From an uncultured Collinsella sp. (lineage in GTDB: Bacteria; Actinomycetota; Coriobacteriia; Coriobacteriales; Coriobacteriaceae), in assembly GCA_900539035.1 (NCBI GenBank), contig UQAU01000001.1:62001-126000 (forward strand): 64,000 nucleotides of DNA, given 5' to 3'. Below are positions 6,622 to 13,518 of the stretch, piece after piece; positions within the stretch are counted from its first letter, which is position 1, and every line of letters begins with the position of its first letter. The position numbers were made by a program, and so were the translations under genes. Below the pieces are notes generated by a model that saw only the letters and a program-made list of their open reading frames with translations, was not told the DNA's origin and did no database searches.

Positions 6622-7532
6622 TAAAAACGGTTGCCGCGGAAGCCGCCACCGTTGCGGCCGCCACGGTCGCCGCCACGGCCACCGCGGTCGTTACCACGGT
6701 TGCCGCCGAAGCCGCCACGGTTGCCACCGCGATCGCCATAGCCACCACGGTTGCCGCCAAAGCCGCCACGACCGCCACGGTCGCCGCCACGGTCACCAAA
6801 GCCGCCGCGACCACCGCGATCGCCACCGCGACCGCCACGGTCGCCGCCACGGCCACCGCGATCACCAAAGCCGCCGCGACCGCCGCGGTCGCCGCCACGG
6901 CCACCGCGATCGTCACGGCCGCCGCGTGGACCGCGGTCCTCGTCCAGGCCCATGGCGACGAGCGGAGCGATAACCTTATCGAGAGCGGCCATCAGCTCGG
7001 TGGCCTCCTCGTAAGAAAGCTCGGGCAGGAGCTTCTCCTTCTTGTTGGCAAGCTCGACCAGGCCCCCAGCGGCATCCTCGGCAGCGAAGACGACGATCTT
7101 GCGCATATCGCCCTCGGCGTCGTCGATGCGGCCGACCAGATCGGCAGCCTCGGCCTCAGCCATCAGGCCATCGAGCTCACGAAGGCGCATGCCCAGCAGG
7201 TCGGACATTTCCTTCTGCTCCATCTTGGGCTTGAGGTCAAGGAGCTTGATGGCGCGCTCGATGTTCGCCATGCGCTCGGCCTTGGCCTCCTCCTCCTTGG
7301 AAATAGCAAAGCGACGGCTACGCAGCAGGCGGGCGGCCTTCTGCATCTTGTCCATCAGCTCTTCGTCATCGTAATCAACGGCGGCCTCGGCAACCTCGGC
7401 CTCCTCCTCGGCGGAAACCTCGGCAGCAGCCTCAACCTCGGCAGCTTCGGTCTCCACGGTCTCGACTGCCTCAACCTCGGCAGCCATGGTCTCGTTCTCG
7501 GTCTCGTTCATGATCTCTTCGTTCTCGGACAT
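6621..7532 (-). CDS. Winged-helix-like protein with a long RGG-repeat tail
   Basis: A 303-residue protein with three parts: a very acidic N-terminus (~1-55, Glu/Ala-rich), a helical middle (~60-195) whose segment MEQKEMSDLLGMRLRELDGLM followed by a short beta-hairpin reads like a MarR-type winged helix, and a C-terminal tail (~197-303) with about twenty RGG units, often as DRGGRGG or GFGDRGG. RGG tails bind RNA and favour condensates in eukaryotic and some bacterial helicases and RNA-binding proteins, so an RNA- or DNA-binding role is likely, but no enzyme domain is visible. The ATG at 7532 follows AGAAGGAGTCTC. The repeats make the DNA internally repetitive, which could change length by slippage. 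Monocistronic. Confidence 0.75.
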   Translation of the reverse strand: MSENEEIMNETENETMAAEVEAVETVETEAAEVEAAAEVSAEEEAEVAEAAVDYDDEELMDKMQKAARLLRSRRFAISKEEEAKAERMANIERAIKLLDLKPKMEQKEMSDLLGMRLRELDGLMAEAEAADLVGRIDDAEGDMRKIVVFAAEDAAGGLVELANKKEKLLPELSYEEATELMAALDKVIAPLVAMGLDEDRGPRGGRDDRGGRGGDRGGRGGFGDRGGRGGDRGGRGGDRGGRGGFGDRGGDRGGRGGFGGNRGGYGDRGGNRGGFGGNRGNDRGGRGGDRGGRNGGGFRGNRF

Positions 7533-7684
7533 GAGACTCCTTCTTGGCCCTCTCGGGCATCATCGCCCCATTCGCGGGGCCCGTCGCGCACTCTTTGCGC
7601 TTTAAACATTCATGCCTCTCGGCAAAACGTCCATTAGTTTATGGTGTCGCCATCCAATCTAGCTGCAGAATCTATGTGCACACA

Positions 7685-9100
7685 TTAATGCGACATGTGC
7701 GACTCGCGACGAGCGTACACCAGCGACGTCGCGAACCCAACCACGGCAATTACAGCCGCCACACGCACGGCAGCTGCAAATCCAATCGCCTGGGCAACAT
7801 CGGTCGCAACGCCAGCCGCGCCGGCAGTCGCCGCAGAACTCGAGAGTAGGCCGATAAACAGCGACGGGCCTAACGATGCGGCAATCATGTTCCACGTGTT
7901 GAGCAATGCCGTTCCGTGAGGATGTTCAGCGGCAGGCAGCGTCTCCAAGCCGGCCGTTTGCGAGGGGCTCAGCACCAAACCGACTCCGGCATACACCACA
8001 ACGGTCAGCGCCACGACGATGCCGATGTTCATGCTTGCCGCCGTCATCGATATGGCAGTCTGTCCCACGGCAATCAGGGCAAAGCCGACCGGCAGCAGTG
8101 GCCATGCGCCGCGGGCGTCCATCACGCGTCCGCCCACAATCGAGGTCACGGCGTTGCAGGCAATCGCCGGCAAAATGAGCAAGCCCGCAACAAGTGCGGT
8201 CATGCCGTATGCGCCCTCAAAATAGAGCGGCAACAAAACGCTCATCGAGAACGTCGTCATCATCGACACAACGACGAGCAGACACGCCGGCCAAAAGCGA
8301 ATGCTTGCCATGGGGCGCACGTTAAGCACCGGATGCTTGAGCTTGAGCTGACGGGCCGCAAACAGGCCGAGCAGCACAATGGCGGCGACGAGTGCCGCAA
8401 CACCCATCATAACGTTGGACGAGAACTCACCAACGGAGTACACAAACGCCGTGATGCCGGCAGCCAGCAAAATAACCGAGAGGATATCGAGCGAAACATC
8501 CTGGCGCTCTCCGACATTCTGAACAAGCTTAACGCCCGCCGCAGCGACCACAATGCCGCCCACCAGCGGCACTACGAACACCGCCCTCCAGCCAAATAAC
8601 GTGCACATAAGACCGCTGATCACGGGTCCAAACGCCGGTCCTAGCGTAATGCAGGCGCCGCCCAGGCTCAGATACAGACCGAGCTTCTCACGCGGGGCAC
8701 AAGACAGTACCACGTTCATCATGAGCGGGAACAAGATGCCCGATCCCGCAGCCTGCAAAATACGGCTTGGCAGCAAAACGCTAAACGACGGAGCGACCAG
8801 GCACAGGACTTCGCCGGCGACCATGCATCCGCATGCGAAAAACAGCAGCTTGCGCGTCGAGAAACGGCCGGACAGGAAGGCCATGATGGCCGTAAAGATC
8901 GACGTCACGATCATGTAGCCCGAAACGAGCCACTGCGCCGTGGTGGCACTCACCGAAAAGGTCGCCATAATGTCGTGCAACGCCACGTTAATGATGTTCT
9001 CGTTAAACGCGGCAACAAAGGCTGCAATATACATTACGACGAGAAGCGCCGCAGTGCCCGATGGCGTTACTCTAACTTGTTGCTGAGATTTGCTCCCCAT
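7685..9100 (-). CDS. MFS drug exporter of the DHA2 (EmrB/QacA) type
   Basis: About 471 residues with some 14 hydrophobic segments, a proton-driven inner-membrane exporter. Family marks include FNENIINVALHDIM in the first helix, QWLVSGYMIV, the loop SGRFSTRKLLFF and PLMMNVVLSCAPREKLG; GPAFGPVISG corresponds to antiporter motif C. The start at 9100 follows GAGGAAGGAAATGC; a longer frame to 9511 exists but has no ribosome site and a non-membrane sequence. Substrates of this family range from drugs to bile salts and cannot be read from sequence. No dedicated regulator is adjacent. Confidence 0.9.
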   Translation of the reverse strand: MGSKSQQQVRVTPSGTAALLVVMYIAAFVAAFNENIINVALHDIMATFSVSATTAQWLVSGYMIVTSIFTAIMAFLSGRFSTRKLLFFACGCMVAGEVLCLVAPSFSVLLPSRILQAAGSGILFPLMMNVVLSCAPREKLGLYLSLGGACITLGPAFGPVISGLMCTLFGWRAVFVVPLVGGIVVAAAGVKLVQNVGERQDVSLDILSVILLAAGITAFVYSVGEFSSNVMMGVAALVAAIVLLGLFAARQLKLKHPVLNVRPMASIRFWPACLLVVVSMMTTFSMSVLLPLYFEGAYGMTALVAGLLILPAIACNAVTSIVGGRVMDARGAWPLLPVGFALIAVGQTAISMTAASMNIGIVVALTVVVYAGVGLVLSPSQTAGLETLPAAEHPHGTALLNTWNMIAASLGPSLFIGLLSSSAATAGAAGVATDVAQAIGFAAAVRVAAVIAVVGFATSLVYARRESHMSH

Positions 9101-9305
9101 GCATTTCCTTCCTCTTGGAACGACAGTCGCATCGCCCCAGAGGAACAGTCCAGGGCGAAAAATGAGCCCTAGACTTACGCCAGACGCCGTACACGACGAG
9201 TCTGACAACATGGTCCAACGTCGAAAGATTGTAACGCGGACGCACAGCTTTCCTTCCGCGCTATTATTAAAAGTCCACGAAAGCATGAGACATGAGGAGC
9301 CCGCC

Positions 9306-9716
9306 ATGATCAAGCCCATCATGAAATCCGAGTTCTTTTTGCGCCTTCCTTCCGAAGACGCGGGACCCGACGACGCCGCGACCGGGCAGGACCTCCTGGA
9401 TACGCTCAACGAACATGAGCACGAGTGCGTGGGCCTCGCCGCCAACATGATCGGCGTGCGCAAACGCATCATCTGTGTAAAGGACGGCACCAGGGCGCTC
9501 CTGATGTACAACCCTCAAATTCTTGAGCAGGTCAATGCCTATCAGACGAGCGAAGGATGCCTCTCGCTGATCGGCGAGCGTCCCTGTACCCGCTATCGCC
9601 GCATTAAGGTTGAGTATTTGGACGAGAACTTCGTCCACCGCATCAAAAACTTCTCGGGCTACACCGCCGAGATCATCCAGCACGAAATCGACCACTGCCA
9701 AGGAATAGTTATATAG
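9306..9716 (+). CDS. def: Peptide deformylase, short form
   Basis: A 136-residue member of the family that removes the formyl group from the N-terminal Met of new proteins. Motif 2 (EGCLS, metal-ligand Cys at ~95) and motif 3 (QHEIDH, two His ligands and the catalytic Glu) are intact. Motif 1 reads GLAANMIG, where bacterial enzymes have GLAAxQ(V/I)G: the usual Gln is Met. The C-terminus ends soon after motif 3, as in short type-I-like paralogs. The ATG at 9306 follows GAGGAGCCCGCC. Because the conserved Gln is lost and a second paralog exists at 16927-17346, this may not be the housekeeping enzyme. Confidence 0.85.
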   Translation: MIKPIMKSEFFLRLPSEDAGPDDAATGQDLLDTLNEHEHECVGLAANMIGVRKRIICVKDGTRALLMYNPQILEQVNAYQTSEGCLSLIGERPCTRYRRIKVEYLDENFVHRIKNFSGYTAEIIQHEIDHCQGIVI

Positions 9717-9733
9717 TTGCGCCAATTCAAGAA

Positions 9734-9765
9734 AGCTCCCTGCAGCCAAGCAACTGCAGGGAGCT
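9734..9765. terminator. Bidirectional terminator between def and the aminotransferase
   Basis: AGCTCCCTGCAG and CTGCAGGGAGCT form a 12-bp perfect stem between two convergent genes. Short T-rich tails occur on both strands. Confidence 0.75.
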
Positions 9766-9790
9766 CTTCATAGTGCGGAACTTCTATCCC

Positions 9791-11311
9791 CTACGCCTGG
9801 CGGTAGTGATCAAAGAAATCGGCGAGGTCTTCGAGCGACTCTTTGAGCACTTCCATGCGCGGCAGGTACACGATGCGGAAGTGGTCGGGCTCACCCCAAT
9901 TAAAGCCGCCGCCGCGCGTGATCAGAATTTTCTTCTCGTGCAGCAGGTCGAGGGCAAACTGCTCGTCGTCGGTGATGTTAAACTTTTTAACATCCATCTT
10001 GGGGAAGATATAGAACGCCGCACGCGGCTTGACCACCGAGATGCCGTCGATCTTGCTGAGCGCCTCATACACATAGTTGCGCTGCTCGTAGACACGACCG
10101 CCGGGGCGGATGTAGTCATTGACCGACTGGTGTCCGCCGAGCGCCGTCTGAACGATCGACTGAGCCGGCACATTGGAGCACAGGCGCATGTTAGAGAGCA
10201 TGTTGACGCCCATGATGAAGTCGCTCATGCAGCGCTGGTTGCCCGAAAGCACCATCCAGCCAATACGATAGCCCGCGATCATGTGCGACTTGGAAAGGCC
10301 GCTAAACGTAATGCAGGGCAGATCGGGGGCGAGCGATGCAATGGAGACGTGCTCATAGCCGTCCATGCACAGGCGGTCATAGATCTCGTCGGCAAAAATC
10401 ATGAGCTGGTGCCTGCGCGCGATCTCAACGATGCCCTCGAGCACTTCGCGCGGATAGACAGAGCCCGTGGGGTTGTTGGGGTTGATGATGACGAGGGCCT
10501 TGGTCGCACTCGTGATCTTGGACTCCATATCCTCCAGGTCGGGATACCAATCCGCCTGCTCATCGCATAGATAGTGCACGGGATGACCGCCGGCGAGGGT
10601 TGCGCACGCCGTCCAGAGCGGATAGTCGGGGCTGGGGATCAAAATCTCGTCGCCATTGTCGAGCAGTGCGTTCATCGAAAGCTGAATGAGCTCGGACACG
10701 CCGTTGCCCGTGTAGATGTGCTCCATCTGAACATTGGGCAGGCCTTTGATCTGCGAGTACTGCATGATCGCCTTGCGCGCAGAGAACAGACCGCGCGAGT
10801 TGGAATAGCCTTCGCAGTCGGGCAGTTGCTGGCGCATGTCCTTAATGACCTCATCGGGCGTGCGGAAACCGAAGGGTGCCGGATTGCCGATGTTGAGCTT
10901 GAGGATGCGCTCGCCTTCGTCCTCCATACGAGCAGCCTCGTCGACGACGGGGCCGCGCACGTCATACAGAACGTTCTCGAGTTTGGTGGATTTAGAAAAA
11001 GTACGCATGGTGGTGCTCCTTGCAATTTGAGCTGAGGGATGGGGTTCGGGCTTGGAATCGTTGCGAGGCGATGATGTCTCGCCTTGACCGGCGTCGCCGG
11101 CGAGCAGCCAGGTAACATCGACCTCCAAAATGCGGGCGAGCAGCTCTGCCACATCGCGCCGCGGGATCGTCTTGCCGCTCACATATTGGCTCATCTGACT
11201 CTTGCCGAGTTTTTTGCCGAGCATCTCCGATGCGCGGATTACGTCCGACTGGCGAACGTCGCGATCGGACATAGTCTGTCGCAGGCGATCGCTAAACGTC
11301 TCTTGGGCCAC
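9791..11311 (-). CDS. alaA: XRE DNA-binding domain fused to AlaA-type alanine aminotransferase
   Basis: 506 residues. Residues ~5-65 form an XRE/Cro helix-turn-helix (QSDVIRASEMLGKK, KSQMSQYVSGK); ~70-100 are a linker; ~102-506 align throughout with E. coli AlaA (KLNIGNPAPFGF, INPNNPTGSVY, FADEIYD, the PLP-Lys region TFSGLSKSHMIAGYRIGWM). AlaA makes alanine from pyruvate and glutamate. The GTG at 11311 has a perfect AAGGAGG seven bases upstream. A second ATG at 11008, at the domain border, has its own GCAAGGAG site and would give a 405-residue free AlaA, the usual family length. Palindromic sites just upstream suggest the fusion represses itself. The fusion is unusual and could couple amino-acid status to transcription. 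Confidence 0.9.
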   Translation of the reverse strand: MAQETFSDRLRQTMSDRDVRQSDVIRASEMLGKKLGKSQMSQYVSGKTIPRRDVAELLARILEVDVTWLLAGDAGQGETSSPRNDSKPEPHPSAQIARSTTMRTFSKSTKLENVLYDVRGPVVDEAARMEDEGERILKLNIGNPAPFGFRTPDEVIKDMRQQLPDCEGYSNSRGLFSARKAIMQYSQIKGLPNVQMEHIYTGNGVSELIQLSMNALLDNGDEILIPSPDYPLWTACATLAGGHPVHYLCDEQADWYPDLEDMESKITSATKALVIINPNNPTGSVYPREVLEGIVEIARRHQLMIFADEIYDRLCMDGYEHVSIASLAPDLPCITFSGLSKSHMIAGYRIGWMVLSGNQRCMSDFIMGVNMLSNMRLCSNVPAQSIVQTALGGHQSVNDYIRPGGRVYEQRNYVYEALSKIDGISVVKPRAAFYIFPKMDVKKFNITDDEQFALDLLHEKKILITRGGGFNWGEPDHFRIVYLPRMEVLKESLEDLADFFDHYRQA

Positions 11312-11330
11312 TAGAACCTCCTTGCTGGCA

Positions 11331-11413
11331 AAGTTCAATTTATAGAACACGAATTGAACCATGGTTCAATTTAGCAAGCAGTATAACGCGGCACCTCATT
11401 CGAAAGTTCAATT
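11331..11413. promoter_or_regulatory. Palindromic operator upstream of the XRE-AlaA gene
   Basis: A perfect 20-bp palindrome, AATTGAACCATGGTTCAATT, lies at 11352-11371. Further GTTCAATT half-sites lie at ~11333-11340 and ~11406-11413. All are within 100 bp upstream of the GTG start and resemble sites of XRE-family repressors. Autoregulation by the fused XRE domain is the simplest reading. Confidence 0.65.
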
Positions 11414-11473
11414 TCATAAGAAAATGTACCGGACTCCGAGATTTACCCAAAGCGGATAATGGCGTGTACACGT

Positions 11474-12352
11474 TTAGAGGTATTCGAGGAAACGGGCGGC
11501 AGCAAGCGAAACATCGGCCGTTCGATATAAGGCGTTGATCTGCCGATGGGGATGTCCCTCGAGCGAACGCACGGCAACATCGAACTGACAACGGCGCAAG
11601 ATGAGCGCGGGAAGAATGCTCACGCCCAGACCGTCCTCGACCATAGCCATAATCGCATAATCATCCCAGGTCGACAGCTTGGAGCACACCGTCAGCCCTG
11701 CCCGACGGAACAGCGGCGTAATCTCGTCATCGGTGCCGCGTTCTAGCAGAATAAACTGCTCGTTGGCTAAATCGGCAAGAGAAACGACCTCCGCCGTGGC
11801 AAGTGAGGAGTCCGCTGGCACCACGGCCATCAGCTCGTCTTGCACCAACGGCCGCGATGTCATGCCATTTTCTCGTGGCTCACGCGGGATAAAGCCCAGA
11901 TCGCAGCGGCCCTCTGACACCCATTGTTCAATCTCTGAGTAATCGCCCATCAGCAGCTCATAATCGACGTCCGGATGATCGGCACGAAAGCGCGCAATCA
12001 CCGGCGGCAGCACGTGGGTCGCCACGCTCGAAAACGTACCGATGCAGATTTTGCCGCGCATGAGCCCGCGCATCTCATCCACCCGTCGCTGCAAGCGAGT
12101 GAATTCCTCGCAGAGCGCCTCGACAGCCGGCATAACTTGCCGCCCGTCGGCAGAAAGCACTACGCCCTCGCGACTGCGGTCGAGCACCTTAAAGCCCCAA
12201 TCGGCCTCAAGATCGGCCACCATACGGCTCACGCCCGATTGCGAATAGCTCAGGCGCTCGGCAGCACGCGTAAAGCTTCCGGCGCGCACCGTCTCCAGCA
12301 GCACCTGCATCTTTTGAATATTCGTTTCCACGGCACCCATCCGCCTTTGCAT
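11474..12352 (-). CDS. LysR-family transcription regulator
   Basis: About 292 residues: N-terminal winged helix (~8-68, with GSFTRAAERLSYSQSGVSRMVADLE) and a periplasmic-binding-type effector domain (~90-290). It is transcribed away from the EamA transporter at 12450, the usual layout for a LysR that controls its neighbour. The start is uncertain: ATG at 12352 or 12340, or a GTG nine bases later. Its effector domain resembles that of the LysR at 47391-48257 (GDYxxxxQWV, DDYxIMAMVExGLGVS), which also sits divergent from an EamA gene. Confidence 0.9.
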   Translation of the reverse strand: MQRRMGAVETNIQKMQVLLETVRAGSFTRAAERLSYSQSGVSRMVADLEADWGFKVLDRSREGVVLSADGRQVMPAVEALCEEFTRLQRRVDEMRGLMRGKICIGTFSSVATHVLPPVIARFRADHPDVDYELLMGDYSEIEQWVSEGRCDLGFIPREPRENGMTSRPLVQDELMAVVPADSSLATAEVVSLADLANEQFILLERGTDDEITPLFRRAGLTVCSKLSTWDDYAIMAMVEDGLGVSILPALILRRCQFDVAVRSLEGHPHRQINALYRTADVSLAAARFLEYL

Positions 12353-12449
12353 GAGTTTTTGTCATGTTTGCCATGTATTATATTCGCTTTTCTTCTAAAG
12401 CCCGTTCACCCATAGTGAACATGCTCGGATATAGAGGGGATGTCAGCGC

Positions 12450-13361
12450 ATGAACAACGGACTGTTTACGTACTTAGCAGCATTGCTATTGTTTGGCTCC
12501 AACGGCATCATCGCCGCCGCCATCGCGTTGCCGAGCTCCGATATTGTGCTACTACGCACGTTTTTGGGCGCCATCTCGCTTGTCACCATCCTCGCCATCA
12601 CCCAACGCCATAAACTGCAGGCGCCATCTCGTCCCCGCGAAGCCGCAGCACTCCTTCTCTCGGGAACCGCGCTGGGTGCCAGCTGGATTTTTCTGTTCCG
12701 TGCCTACCAGACGATCGGCGTCGGCGTATCCTCGCTGCTGTACTACTGCGGCCCCATCATTGTCATGGCGCTCTCCCCGCTCATCTTTGGCGAAAAGCTG
12801 ACCGGCGGCAAAATCGCCGGCTTTATCGCTGTTGCTTGCGGTGCTTTTCTCATTGCAGCGCAAGGTCTAGGCGGCAATATGCCCATTGCTGGTATCGCCT
12901 GCGGCATCGCCTCGGCATTTTGCTATGCGCTGATGGTCATCGCGAGCAAGGGTGCGCCACACATCGAAGGCCTCGAAAACTCCACGCTCCAGGCGAGCGC
13001 CGCCTTTGTGACCGCACTGGCCCTCACGCTCATCACGCAGGGCGCCCCCTCATTCCTGTCCCCCGACATCGCCGCAGGCATCGATTGGCGCGCCGTCGCT
13101 ATGCTCGGCGTCGTCAACACCGGCATCGGTTGCCTGCTCTACTTTAGCGCCGTCGCCAAACTGCCCGTGCAGACCGTCGCCGTCGTCGGCTACCTCGAGC
13201 CGCTTTCGGCCGTCGTGTTCTCCGCCGTCCTTTTAGGCGAAGCCATAACACCGATCCGCCTGATGGGCGCCGCACTTATCATCGGCGGCGCGATTTTTTG
13301 CGAACTCGCCGGCAAACGCACAAACGCCAAGGCTGGCATAGCCCAGACAGCACATGCTTAA
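12450..13361 (+). CDS. EamA/DMT-family transporter
   Basis: A 303-residue inner-membrane protein with ten predicted helices formed by two EamA repeats (~1-140 and ~150-290), each ending in the typical Pro/Glu pattern (SPLIFGEKLT, YLEPLSAVVFSAVLLGEAIT). The family exports amino acids, purines or other metabolites. Paired divergently with a LysR regulator, as in amino-acid exporter systems; the substrate is unknown. ATG at 12450 with AGAGGGGA upstream. Confidence 0.9.
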   Translation: MNNGLFTYLAALLLFGSNGIIAAAIALPSSDIVLLRTFLGAISLVTILAITQRHKLQAPSRPREAAALLLSGTALGASWIFLFRAYQTIGVGVSSLLYYCGPIIVMALSPLIFGEKLTGGKIAGFIAVACGAFLIAAQGLGGNMPIAGIACGIASAFCYALMVIASKGAPHIEGLENSTLQASAAFVTALALTLITQGAPSFLSPDIAAGIDWRAVAMLGVVNTGIGCLLYFSAVAKLPVQTVAVVGYLEPLSAVVFSAVLLGEAITPIRLMGAALIIGGAIFCELAGKRTNAKAGIAQTAHA

Positions 13362-13395
13362 AAGCCCCTGTTTTGAAATGCTACCTACGTACATA

Positions 13396-13419
13396 AATAA
13401 TCCCCAGCTGGGGATTATT
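13396..13419. terminator. Perfect 24-bp palindrome after the EamA gene
   Basis: AATAATCCCCAG and its exact reverse complement abut without a loop. It lies between the EamA stop and kup. No clear T-run follows, so it may be a protein-binding site for kup as well as a terminator. Confidence 0.5.
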
Positions 13420-13518
13420 GTCTAAAATAACCCGATGTGCCAAACTGCTCTTGTATGTATAAAGACGGCATAAAGTTTTTTGTCCTAGACAGATAACCGG
13501 ATGTCTAAGGGAGTCCTC

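Noticed and set aside
6650..6930. Regularly repeated DNA considered as a CRISPR or VNTR array
   Set aside because: The periodicity is the codon repetition of the RGG tail; units are not separated by unique spacers.
13362..13518. c-di-AMP (ydaO) riboswitch before kup
   Set aside because: The space is short and the conserved ydaO segments are absent; only a palindrome is seen.
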